A stretch of DNA of 64,000 nucleotides from Entrophospora sp. SA101 (lineage: Eukaryota > Glomeromycota > Glomeromycetes > Entrophosporales > Entrophosporaceae): the NCBI GenBank assembly GCA_958430865.1, contig CAUDNR010001890.1:37932-101931 (forward strand). The letters are read 5' to 3'. The position numbers were made by a program, and so were the translations under genes. The stretch's first letter is position 1; every line of letters begins with the position of its first letter. Below, in pieces: positions 22,580-33,191 of the stretch. A model generated the notes under the pieces. It was not told the DNA's origin. It made no database searches and saw only the letters and a program-made list of their open reading frames with translations.

Positions 22580-22756
22580 ATGTCCATGGCATATTTTCCA
22601 AAATCAAGTCATAATCATTCTTTGAATACAACGATAGGTGAAATGGCATCTCAATTTCGGAAACTTCCCACCTCCATGCTAAAGGATATTGAAAAATATC
22701 TAATTAAGGATACGGCTTCAATCTATCCATTGTTAATATTAAGAGATCCAAAGTGA
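22580..22756 (+). pseudogene. Possible MULE/FAR1-type transposase fragment
   Basis: A 58-residue frame contains SHNHSLNTTIGEMASQFRKL, then PTSMLKDIEKYLIKDTASI and YPLL. This resembles the stretch after the DNA-binding part of MULE/FAR1-like transposases in these fungi, where a YRxL..M..DIxFW..x.GA..IYPLL pattern is common. It has no neighbours of the same element, so it is read as a stranded fragment. The assignment is tentative. Confidence 0.3.
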
Positions 22757-23355
22757 TAAATGTAGAATTGTTTGGTTATCAAAGTATTGGTTGTGCAATA
22801 AAAGCCATTATGCGCAATTAAGTAACAATTAATTTTCTTTCAGATGTAGACAGTTTGGTCATCATGCAGGCATGTGTACAAATCAAATAGCTTTTATTTA
22901 TTGATGCAGATATGCACTGTAACAATAAAAATTTTCCTTTTTAAAATTAACAGCCACATGGCTCAAACGGTCCAATAGTTTTTTTTTTTCGATTATGTTA
23001 TTGAAAATAAGGTTATAATTATGTAAACACAAGATCGAATAGATGTATGTACTCTTAAATGAAACAATGGAGAATAATCTAGCTTTAAATAAATAAAATT
23101 AAAAATAGAGTTAATAGATTATAAAAAGACTAAGAACAACGCGAAAGATGAACGCAAAGACCTTTTTCCCTTAAAAAAAGTTTTTTATATAAATATGTGT
23201 GTTGAAATGAAACTTAAAATTTTTTATTTTCTTAATATTATTTTACATATATATATATAAATAAGTTTTACGTAAAAATATACTGCAAAATCGATTTTTA
23301 TTTTAAATTTGGTCTTAATTTTTAAAAATCTATCAAACGATCAATTAAAAGTACG

Positions 23356-23652
23356 ATGTTGGGATCTCTTTTCACCATTGCAAAATTGTCTAATGGAGAA
23401 ACCATAGCGATTTATGTACCTAGTCTTGGAAAAGCACAAATTGTACTTGTTGAAAATAACGCAAATTCGGATTTGCCACCTGCACAACTAATTTTTTATC
23501 TTACCTTGTTAAACGAGATTGCAAAGCAAATTCCTAATTTTGGTATTAGTAATGTGGAATTGGCAAAGGTTTTTACTAATCCTTGAAGGAATTCCAGCCT
23601 TGAATACACAGACGAGTTTGTCATTTTGGCAAATAAACTTGGACTTAATTAA
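23356..23652 (+). pseudogene. HMG-box-like protein with a nonsense change (module F)
   Basis: From the ATG the frame matches module E closely (GSLFTIAKLSNG; ENNANSDLPPAQLIFYLTLL; GISNVELAKVFTN). At 23584-23586 the conserved Trp codon TGG is TGA, after which the same frame continues RNSSLEYTDEF..LANKLGLN to the original TAA at 23650-23652. There is also one extra codon in the AQILVENN region. The rest of the box is intact, so the stop is recent. A truncated protein would end before helix 3. Confidence 0.7.
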
Positions 23653-23677
23653 ATATCCAACTCGAAAGTTGGATATT
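23652..23677 (+). other. Conserved stop-proximal hairpin (module F)
   Basis: AATATCCAACT-CGAA-AGTTGGATATT is a perfect 11-bp stem. Its first base is the last base of the ancestral TAA, so stop codon and hairpin are fused. Confidence 0.8.
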
Positions 23678-24120
23678 GGTTATATATTATATCGGCAATC
23701 GGCAATAATATTTTAAACACACACAAAAAATATTTCGAATCCCTCGATTACTTTTCTTGTTATATATAATAAACACCTAATTTTAGAGGAATTATACACA
23801 CAAACGAACATATTACTCGATTAAATACCCAACTCTAAAGAAATCGGTCGCCAATTATTTTTTGGTGATTTTTTCTTGATCGTTAAATTCGCAAAAACAA
23901 ACAATTTCGTTGAAAAATAATTTTATTTTATTTTATTTTATTTTTGATTTTAAGATTTTAAATTACAACTTTTTTTACTTTTTTTATTAAAACTATTATA
24001 ATAATATTTTTTATTAATTTAATCTTTTATTAATTATTTTTTTCATTAAACATTTATTTTAATGCAAACATTGTTTCGTCTATTCATAATAATAAAAATA
24101 ATGGTCTTGAAATACAGACA

Positions 24121-24143
24121 GTTTGGCAAATGACCACGTAATT
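24121..24143. repeat. Half of the module-end palindrome (module F)
   Basis: GTTTGGCAAATGACCACGTAATT is present, but the right arm (TTGCCAA) has been lost and replaced by GTTCGAATATACC. Confidence 0.55.
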
Positions 24144-24256
24144 GTTCGAATATACCAACTGTAGTATCCATATCTTACTCGGAAGAAGCTAGATCACGAT
24201 ATATGACGCAAATAATGCAATGTTTTTTTAACAACGGGTTACTTTTCTCCAAAAAA

Positions 24257-24323
24257 TAGAGGTTGTAATCGACTAAAATAGTCGACTAAACTTTTTTTTG
24301 AACAACTAATAGTCGACTATCTT
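24257..24323. repeat. TAGAGGTTG..AGTCGACTAA repeat, copy 1
   Basis: It begins TAGAGGTTGTAATCGACTAA and carries the palindrome TAGTCGACTA more than once. The same start occurs at 29181. It is probably the end of a transposon family; only one terminus is visible. Confidence 0.45.
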
Positions 24324-24838
24324 AGTAGGGTTTCTATTCGAATAAGGAAATTAATATTAATATTAATATTAATTTAAATAAAGCAAATAATTCGAAAAAA
24401 ATTAATTCGGATAAAACAAATAATTAAGGACCAGTTTAAATTCAAGCTCACTGGAAAGATTGCTATTTATTAAAAGAAACATGAATCTTGTTTCAGTCTT
24501 TCCTTATTAGTTTCATTTTTAATTTCAATTTTTATAATAATAAAATCAATATTAAACCTTGTTGTATATATAGTTTGAATATTTAAGTAATTGAACAACC
24601 CATGATTCCAAATAATCTAATAAAATGAATGAACAAACCCAAGATTCCGATAATGAATAAAACAAATAAATTGAATAAAGCGAATTAAAATTTTAATTCG
24701 AATCAACTTTTAGATTCGAATAAACTTTTTAATATTAATATTGATTCGAATGAATTTTTTAATTCAGATAAATTTTTTTAATTCGAATTAAAGGTCAACT
24801 GTATTACGAATAATTTGATTACGAATAGAAGCCCTACT
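24324..24838. mobile_element. Non-coding inverted-repeat element rich in ATTCGAA
   Basis: The termini AGTAGGGTTTCTATTCG and (inverted) AGTAGGGCTTCTATTCG enclose 515 bases of TTAATATTAATAT and ATTCGAAT-type repeats with no coding frame. No clear target duplication was seen. Confidence 0.6.
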
Positions 24839-25307
24839 CATAACTCAATGATGTAATATTATTTCTGAAAACCAAATGGTGGTTTCTTGTTTATATTTTA
24901 TTGAAATTACAAGTCAAATAATTTGTTGTAACGTGATTAAGAATTGAAGGTATAACTTTCAACGAGTAATTTTTTAGTAAACCGTAGCTAAAATTTTGCA
25001 AGGAAATAAAATAAGCCTCACGTTTCTCTTCGATTTTAATAGTAAAAATTGACACGTTGCATAGAATTTCTACATATATAGTTACTACAGTAGACATGTT
25101 GATCGCGTGAAAAGTCGTCCCGACTGTTAATATTAAGTGAAAAACCTTTCCCGTATTAAGATAATTTAATAACCAATTTGAAAAAAAATGAAACAATTGA
25201 AATATTGTTGATCGGAGAAACACGGAAGATAATAATAATAGATTATTTTTTAAAAAAATTAGAGTTAGAAGAATTCAAAGATTATAAAGATCACGAAAAA
25301 AATGGTT

Positions 25308-25403
25308 TACACATCTAAACTCGATAAGTCGGACGCAGCAATCAATTGTTTAAAGTACTTTATAATATAAATAAATGTCCGATTTATCGAGTTTAGATGT
25401 GTA
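25308..25403. mobile_element. Small MITE with near-perfect 26-bp inverted repeats
   Basis: ACACATCTAAACTCGATAAG and then TCGGAC at the left matches the inverse of the right end with one mismatch. The element is bounded by TA at both ends, as expected for Tc1/mariner-type integration. The centre shares ATCAATTGTTTAAA with 10478-10555. A lone terminus (ACATGTAAACTCGATAA) lies at about 25704-25720. Confidence 0.75.
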
Positions 25404-26560
25404 GTAATTAATGCAATTGATGGTTTAAATCATTTTTCCAAAGTTTTCCTTGTGGATGTGAAAAAACAATAAAGATTCATGTGGCTGCCTTGAAAATAGG
25501 GTTCAAAAACTTTTTTGAAAGGTATTTTGAATTTTTGACGACAGGAAGATATTAATAAATATTGTTGTTGGACAACAACAATTAAACAAACATGCGTATG
25601 TTTTAACTTAAAGTAGTTGTCCGCCTACTAATAATAAAAAAAATTTTAAAAAAGATGGGCAAAGATGGGTCACGATGTTTGTACCATGTGGGTAAACATA
25701 TACATGTAAACTCGATAATAAAGAAATATAAATAAATAATAAATAAATAAATAAAATAAATAAATAAATAAATTACAACCTTTTGCAAAAAAAAAAAAAC
25801 AAATAAATAATAAATAATATGATTTTGATTTTATTTATATATTTAATTTTTAATAACAAGATTGTATTTTTGTATTAATAAAGCTACAAAAAATTTCGTG
25901 GGAAAAATCATTCAAATATTAATTTTAAAATAATCATTTGTTTATTAAACTATAATACAGTTAGGTATTTTACCCAATATTAATATGGAAATCGATTCTG
26001 GACCCCCTCGTCGATCAATTCATATATGTTGCAAATGAGTTTACGTGATGCTTCCATAATACGTAAACAAAAAAAAATTTTAAAAAAATCCAAATTATAA
26101 TAATCGAAATAAATACTATTCAATTTTCTCTTTCATAATCACTCAATAATCACTAATAATCGGTCAAATTGCTCAAAGTATGTTGTTTTTAAAATCAAAG
26201 AAAGTTATGCACTAGGAATTTGTTTTTTTAAAAATATTAAACACAAAAACCAATGGTTAACACCTTATACTGTTTATTTACCACACTTACTCAGCAATAT
26301 TCTAAAAGCTGGGTCACTGGGTCCAGGATTTCAAAAAATAAAATGAGTTAAAAAAGGGGAATTTCGTTAAAAGCCTTGTAACTTTATACAAAAATTCTTT
26401 TTAATAATAATAGATAAATAAAACCTCTAGTTTCAGATTAACCAAGATATTTCACAGTAAGTTCTGGATCTCAAATATGTTGATTTAAAAAAGAGTAATT
26501 TAAAAAGAGTGATTTGTTAACCAACTTTACAAAATTTCTTATTATAGTAACCATAGGAAT
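25404..26560. other. AT-rich spacer with AAAT microsatellite
   Basis: An (AAAT)n tract runs at about 25728-25770. No gene is supported. Confidence 0.45.
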
Positions 26561-26574
26561 ATATAAGGCTCCGA

Positions 26575-26880
26575 ACGAATCAATGAAATTCGAACCAATT
26601 TGAACCGAATCGAATTCGTATTGAATCGAATCACTTAATTTTTGATTTGTTTTATTCAAATCGAATTTGAATCGAATCGAATTGTACTTTGATTCGATTC
26701 GATTCGATTCGAACAGATTCGAATATACACTCACTAGACAAAAGTCGGGCGCATTTTTAAACAAAAATTGCGCAAAAACATACTTAATAATAATTAAATA
26801 AAAAACATTTTATTGCAACTCAGGTTCACCAAATTATGTATGCAAAATTTCACATCTTTAATGTTTTTATTAAACCAATG
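26575..26880. repeat. ATTCG-rich repeat and a Tc1-like terminus
   Basis: Bases 26575-26715 consist of GAATCGAATCGAAT-like units on both strands. From about 26724, CACTCACTAGACAAAAGTCGGGCGC and then AAAAATTGCGCAAAAAC is the same terminus as at 43448, identical over some 60 bases, and resembles 6229. This is a stranded transposon end. Confidence 0.5.
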
Positions 26881-27119
26881 GTTAAGTTTTTTGGAACAGG
26901 AAGAGCCATAATTGCTAAATTATTTGTATTATCTAGATTCAATAACACTGATATCATCAACATCTATTAACTGTTCATTGGAAATTTCAAGATCATTATC
27001 AATTTCAATTCCATCATCATTTATAAATCATCTGTAAAGATTTCTTTGTTTGGAATTTATTTGAGCAAGGCCTGTAGATTCTAAGTTTGATAAATTAACA
27101 ATGAATATAAAAAAATAAA

Positions 27120-28997
27120 TTATAAAAACATTTTAAAGATATTTTTTAATTTATTTGATTGCTTTCTTTTATCATTACCACTACCAGTAATAATGCCTCC
27201 ACTACCACTACAACTCCCAATATCATTGTCACCATTAAAATTCCTAACATAATTAACATTACTGCCATTATCATTTATATTATGCATTGGCATAAATACT
27301 GAAGCATCACTTTCTAAATTATATCCAATTAAAGAATTTGGTTGAATTTTTTTGCTTGATGAATCATCATCATAATCTATTGATATAGTAGATTGTTGAC
27401 TCAATTTGTTTTGTAAATTTGCCTGCTCAATTAATTTATTAAGTGGGCGACTTGTATAAAATGCATCTAAATGGTGTTTATAATTTTTTGCTCCTGAAAG
27501 ATATTTTTCTGATTTAATGATCTCTTGACGTTTTGATTCAGCTAGCTCAATGATTTTCTTACTTTCTTCAGAAGGCCTAATAGAATAGTTACAGAAACAA
27601 TCATAAATTTCCTGTGCAGTCGGTCTATTTTCTGGATTTGAATCCCAACATTTTTTCATCAATTCAGCATAGAATTCAGGAGTGTCTTTGGTGATTTTAG
27701 GTCTTGCTCCTCCAAGAATATCCATCATTAGATGATGATCATGTGGCACATTATGAAAAGGTTTTTTACCAGTGGTGAATTCCCACATAATCATCCCAAA
27801 GCTATAAATGTCTGATTGTTTTGTATATTTTTTGCTTGATAATACCTCAGGTGCCAGGTATGGAATGACTCCAAATATCTCATTTGGATTCTCATTTTTA
27901 TTCATTAATTGTTGACATAATCCTAAATCTCCTATTTTGCTAATAATTTGATAAGAAAAAATATTGCCACTGTGCAAGTCATGATGGATGTGATTATTTG
28001 CATGAATTATCTTTAATCTAATTTATTTAATAATAAATGTATAAAGTTAATTTTATAAAAAGAAAATTTAATTTAATAATAAAATTTATAAACCTTACCC
28101 AGATGAAATCCAATAAAGTGAATAAATTTTATTTTCCCAAGTAATTTCCTTGAAATTTTTTGATAAATTATTATGTAAATCTCCATTTTTAGCATATTCA
28201 AATACTAACATATATTCATTTGTGCCTGGATCTTTTGTAATTCCAAAACATTCATTGACATAATCACCCATTTTACTATTTGCTTTTAACTAAAAATTAC
28301 AAGTATAATTAATATTTTTTATTATATAATATTATATTACAATAATTAATATTACCTCTCTTAAAATATCCATGATTTTATCATTTGAGTTATATAATCT
28401 TTTTAATACCACCTTTATTTCAGAACTTGAACAATAATTGCTCCATATTGCTTTATGAACTTCACTAAAACCACCTTTAGCTAAATATTCAATATCCTTG
28501 AATTCATTAAAAGGAATCCATTCAATATAACTATCCATAAATCTATTTATTTTACATTCATAAAAAAACTTGGCTATCTCTTTATTTCCATATTCAACCT
28601 TCAAGTTCTCAATTGCCTTTTCTTTAGAACTATTGCATAATATAACTTTATTCAATTCAACATCTGTGAGAAATAAATTTATATATGACTCTCTAATTAA
28701 CTTTTCACTTTCTTTTTCATTCTTTTTTTCTAATCTATTTGAAAGTTCTTTTAATGCATCAATTGATTCATTCAATAAATAAATAATATAAGCCTTATTT
28801 TTTTTTATTATTTCTTTATTACAATTGGCACAATTTTCTATTAATATTAATGTTCCAAGTAATTCACTTAATATATTATTAATTCTAATTAGTTTATTAC
28901 CAAACTCAGGTGAAATTGGTTTACATAATAAATCATATCTTGGATATATTGATTCAATCAACAGCTTTAATTTATTTAATAATTCAGTTTTTTTCAT
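27120..28997 (-). CDS. TKL-type protein kinase with helical N-terminus
   Basis: I join exons 28997-28356, 28289-28099 and 28017-27120 (GT-AG), giving 576 residues. Residues 1-150 are a helical region (WIPF motif at 160-163 leads into the kinase). The kinase domain spans about 165-425: glycine loop LAKGGFSEVHKAIW (172-185), VVLK with Lys199, catalytic loop HHDLHSGN with Asp291, DLG in place of DFG (Asp308), PYLAPEVL (330-337), and CWDSNPENRPTAQEI. All residues needed for catalysis are present, and DLG is common in this fungal kinase class. The tail is Ser/Gly/Asn-rich with a basic end. It probably phosphorylates Ser/Thr in an unknown pathway. The helical front may be an adaptor bundle as in MLKL-like kinases, which is inference. 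Confidence 0.85.
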
Positions 28998-29180
28998 CTT
29001 TGAATTTTTTAAATTATTTTACGAAATAAAAAAGAGAAGTATATTAACAACTTTGAGAAAAATTTTTTATGTATTAATATTAATGTCGATTATTTTTTAA
29101 TATGTTTATTAATTTGAATCGATTAAATATTTATAAGAATACTTTGATTAAAAATATCACAAATTATAATTAATTTAAAA

Positions 29181-29296
29181 TAGAGGTTGGAAATCGACTA
29201 AAATAGTCGGCTAATTTAGTCAACTAATACTAGTATTAAAAAAATTTAGTCGACTAAATAGTCAACTAAAAATAATCGACTAAATAGTCGACAAAG
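29181..29296. repeat. TAGAGGTTG..AGTCGACTAA repeat, copy 2
   Basis: It starts TAGAGGTTGGAAATCGACTAA and has four or five degenerate AGTCGACTAA units up to GTCGAC near 29292. It matches the start of 24257. Confidence 0.45.
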
Positions 29297-29562
29297 AAAT
29301 TTATTTCGTTGGATATTAAAAACGAACTGCGGTAATTATTATTATATCCTATGATCAATTTAACAAATAAATTAAATCTGCACAAATAATTTAATACTAT
29401 ACTATGTTAACCAAATTTGAACCCTGTAACTTCTTTATTACAAATAATTTGACATTAACTATGATGCAAGTATACCCACTAAAATAATACAACAATAATA
29501 ATAAGGGAAAATAAATAAATGGATGAAAATCTTGGCAATAATTAATTTTTCTAATAATAAAA

Positions 29563-31677
29563 ATGTTTAAATCTTTGAAATCATCAATAACTTCGACGTT
29601 ATCACCTGATACTCAAAATAATGGCAATGATTCCAAGACTAACAATAATAATGGTGATGATTCATCGACATTAGAATTGAATCAAGAGAAAAGAGAAGAA
29701 ATTGTTAAAAATTTTAGAAAGATATTGGGAGCAGGGAACGAAAAATATGATAACGCTGTGAGTAAAGAAGATAATCACATTTTATGATAATAATTTTTAA
29801 AAATTAATTGAATCATTCTTGTATAATAGACATTGATCCGATTTGCAGTGGCTAAAAGTTTTAACTTGGTAAGAATTAAATTTTCAATTAATAATATAAT
29901 AATATAAAATAAAATAATGAACTCTTCTCTCAAAAAAAAATATACATGTATAATATATATTATTTTTTAATCTTTAGGAAAAGGCAAAACAACAACTTGA
30001 AGAGGCTATGAAGTGGAGAGAGAAACAAAAAATAGACTCAATCCCTTTACCAGTTCTAAACCCCGGTACACCGTTACTTTATCCTATACGTGGACTTGCT
30101 CCTTTCATAAATGATACAAATGTAGAAATTGTTAAAGGTGTTCCTGACTATCTTCCTAGAATTTATAAATATTTTGGTGGGAATGCTATTCATAAAATTG
30201 ATAAAGATGGAAGAAGCGTTTATATCGAAAGATTGGTAATTTATTATTTAGATTAGGTTTATTTAAAATATACGATCATAATAACGCTTGACCGTGTTAA
30301 AATGACATCTCTTAATCAATTAAAGGGTTATCAGTTTATATCGAAAGATTGGTAATTTATTATTTAGATTAGGTTTATTTAAAATATACGATCATAATAA
30401 CGCTTGACCGTGTTAAAATGACATCTCTTAATCAATTAAAGGGTTATCATGATGCTAAAGGATTAGCCAAGTATATTAAATCAGAAGAATTAGTTGACTG
30501 GCATATCAGATGTCAAGAATTTTCACATAAAGTTCTTATGCCAGAATTAAGTAGAAGAATTGGAAGGTTGATTGATAAGGAAACAGTGATATTTGACTGT
30601 GAGGGGATGGGATTTCATCGTAAGTTATAAATATATATTTACATATGTTTACATGTATATATTAAAATAAAGATTTCCATTGACATTTGTACTCGCGATT
30701 GTATATATTGTAGAACTACATATGCCAGCGTTATATTTGTATAGAACAATAGCAGAGATAGATCAAAGTTATTATCCGGAAAGATTGGGCAGATTATTTG
30801 TTGTCAATGCACCTTTTATGTTTGTAAAAATTTGGGCATTGGTAAAAAAATGGTTGGATCCTGGAATGCTGAAAAAAGTTCATATATGTGGAAAAGATTT
30901 CAAAAATATTTTGCTTGAACATATCGATGAAAAAAATTTACCTGCATTCCTAGGTGGAAAATGTACTTGTTCACATTTAGCAGGTTATTATTTTTTTCTT
31001 TCTTTTCTCAAATTTTACAAATACAAAATTATAAAATAATCATTATTATTGTCGTTATTGTTTAGGCGGATGCGTTCCATCAGTAGTTTTGGGAAATATT
31101 CCATCACTTACAAAAGATCAAAATTCATTACAACAAACACTTCCATCAACATCAGCTCCACCTTCACTTATACCCCTTGAATCCAGGAGAGATGGCTACA
31201 ATTATAGAATCCAGATTCTGAAAGGCGATTCTAAAACTTATGAAGTTATTATTACACCGTCAACAGAAGACAAGGATCAAATTAATGTAGAAATTGCTTT
31301 TAGAAAAGTTGAAGGCAAGGGCAAACTTAAATTTCAAGTAAAATTTATTAAATTTGGTGATGATGACGGTGACCGTTCTGATGAGTCTAATGGAAATACG
31401 TAAGTATTATTAGAAGGGGAAATAAATACATGTATTATTATGTAAATACTTATATAAATGTATTTTGTTGTATAGAATTATGGAACCCGTTACCTTGAAG
31501 GAAGAAGATACTGAGAAACACATATTTGATTTCAAAGTTAAACATAATGAAACTGGAGAATTTCTATTAACATGGTCATTTGACGAATACAGTAATTCCG
31601 ATAATTGTATCATCGAATATTTTGTAAAAGTTGATGGTGACTTATATGGAAATGATGACAATGATTACAAAAAATGA
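29563..31677 (+). CDS. CRAL-TRIO (Sec14) plus GOLD lipid-transfer protein
   Basis: Exons 29563-29757, 29830-29868, 29978-30235, 30442-30619, 30714-30983, 31066-31399 and 31476-31677 (all GT-AG) join to 491 residues. An Asn-rich start is followed by the CRAL-TRIO N-terminal helix region (TLIRFAVAKSFNLEKAKQQL, about 66-85, then EEAMKWREKQ), and the lipid-binding domain (PRIYKYFGGNAIHKIDKDGR; VIFDCEGMGF; LPAFLGGKCTC, about 140-330). The C-terminal GOLD domain (YNYRIQILKGDSKTYEV to FLLTWSFDEYS..EYFVKVDGDL) ends the protein. SEC14L-type proteins of this build move or present phosphoinositides and other lipids at Golgi and endosomal membranes. An exact 116-bp tandem duplication lies across the third intron; using the outer splice sites restores the frame. 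Confidence 0.85.
30218..30449 (+). repeat. Exact 116-bp tandem duplication over a splice junction
   Basis: Bases 30218-30333 and 30334-30449 appear identical. Each unit holds the end of exon 3, the whole intron and the first bases of exon 4. The donor at 30236 can join the acceptor before 30442, which skips the extra copy. Use of the inner acceptor would add a 26-base exon and shift the frame. Confidence 0.9.
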
Positions 31678-31789
31678 TGATGGCATTGATGATGAAACAA
31701 AGATAATGAATGATTTAGAAGGAAATAGAATGTATTTATTTAATAAATTATTCAAATATATAATAATTGTTATTATTTATTAGATCATA

Positions 31790-32679
31790 TACATTGCCGG
31801 GAAGAATTATCGGAACATCGTTTTTATTAATTACACAAAAACCTACATAATAACTATAAATAAAATTTATATCATCATGTAGCTTAAGTCTTGGAGAATA
31901 TTTATATAAAATCCCACGCTTCTATCATTTTTTTGGTTTTAAAAAAACAAACTTCAATCAAATTCGCGATTTTCATTTTTGGATATTTTTTGAATTTGTA
32001 TTTTTACATAATAAAAAAAAAAACTAGAAATGTTATTTTGTAGTTTAAGTTCTAAAGAATGATTGGTCGAAATTTTGTCTTTTCTATTAGTAAAGAGTTT
32101 GCTATTAAAAATAATTAATTTGTTGCCTTTTAATAAGAACAAAATTTGGTGGTAGAGCATACAAATTTCAGGATGATAATGCACCAGTGCATACTGCAAA
32201 AAAAATGTACAACATAAACATTTTGTCTAATTGGCTATCGCAATCCCCTGATCTCAATCCAATTGAGCATCTTTGGGATGAGTTGGAAAGAAGATTAAAA
32301 TAACGTGAAAATTATCCCAAAAATGCTCAAGAATTGGAGATTGCCTTGCAAGAGGAATGGTCTAACACTCCTGAAGAAGTTTATAACAAATTAATCGAAA
32401 GCATGCCAAGAAGAATCGAGGCATGCATATCCAATAATGGATAGCCAACTAAATACTAACTTTTGTTTCTATTTTCTATTTTTTAAAATTTGATGATCCA
32501 TTATTATTTTTTTTTTAACCAAAAAATAAATATGAATGATAGAAGCGCGGGATTTTATATAAATATTCTTCAAGACCTAAACTACATGATGATATAAAAA
32601 ATTTTATTTATAGTTATTATGTAGGTTTTTGTGTGATTAATAAAAAATGAGATTCCGATACTTTCTTCCAGGCAGTGTA
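31790..32679 (+). mobile_element. Internally deleted Tc1 element with long inverted repeats
   Basis: The left end TACATTGCCGGGAAG and the right end (inverted) TACACTGCCTGGAAG lead into about 150 bases of matching sequence on each side, and TA flanks both ends. Inside, only the C-terminal third of a transposase remains. The two terminal repeats differ at scattered positions, so it is not a fresh insertion. Confidence 0.8.
32139..32444 (+). pseudogene. Tc1 transposase C-terminal remnant
   Basis: The frame reads [20 protein letters not shown], then [20 protein letters not shown], a TAA at 32301-32303, then AQELEIALQEEWSNTPEE and a final PRRIEACISNNG to a TAG. It has the second catalytic Asp (DNAPVH) and the Glu, but only 29 residues lie between them instead of 34, so about five codons were lost. 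The first Asp and the DNA-binding part are absent. It is related in type to, but not a copy of, the transposase at 20268. Confidence 0.75.
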
Positions 32680-32905
32680 TATATTATTCTTCCTCAAAAT
32701 CAACTCATCGTATAAAATTAATTACAAAATTAACTATTGATTTTCAAACATTTCCCCATAGTTTTTTTTTCGACTTTAAAATTCTTCTCGTCAGCTACTA
32801 TTTTAAATTTTGTTTTATAATGTGTAAAAAATGCTAATATTTTATCCATTAATAGTTTCAAACATTTTTACATGATTCAATAAATATTTATATTCTGAAT
32901 GAATT

Positions 32906-33191
32906 GTTAACAAATCCGATAATAATGTCAAGTCATATTTTCTTTTATTATTAATGTAAAATGTAATGTTGTGTGTCTGCCGCAAATTAACTTTAGAAAA
33001 TTTAATTTCTTAGCACCAAGGTTTGTTACATTCATCATCATATAAACAGTTAACAAATCCGATAATAATGTCAAGTCATATTTTCTTTTATTATTAATGT
33101 AAAATGTAATGTTGTGTGTCTGCCGCAAATTAACTTTAGAAAATTTAATTTCTTAGCACCAAGGTTTGTTACATTCATCATCATATAAACA
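32906..33191. repeat. Tandem duplication of 143 bp
   Basis: GTTAACAAATCCGATAATAA to the end of TCATCATATAAACA occurs at 32906-33048 and again directly at 33049-33191, without differences in the bases I compared. It lies at the 3' edge of the decayed gene at 33153-35072. Confidence 0.85.

Noticed and set aside
24891..25223. 110-residue minus-strand open frame
   Set aside because: Its first codon is GTG, not ATG, it has no recognised motif, and no splice context or paralogue supports it.
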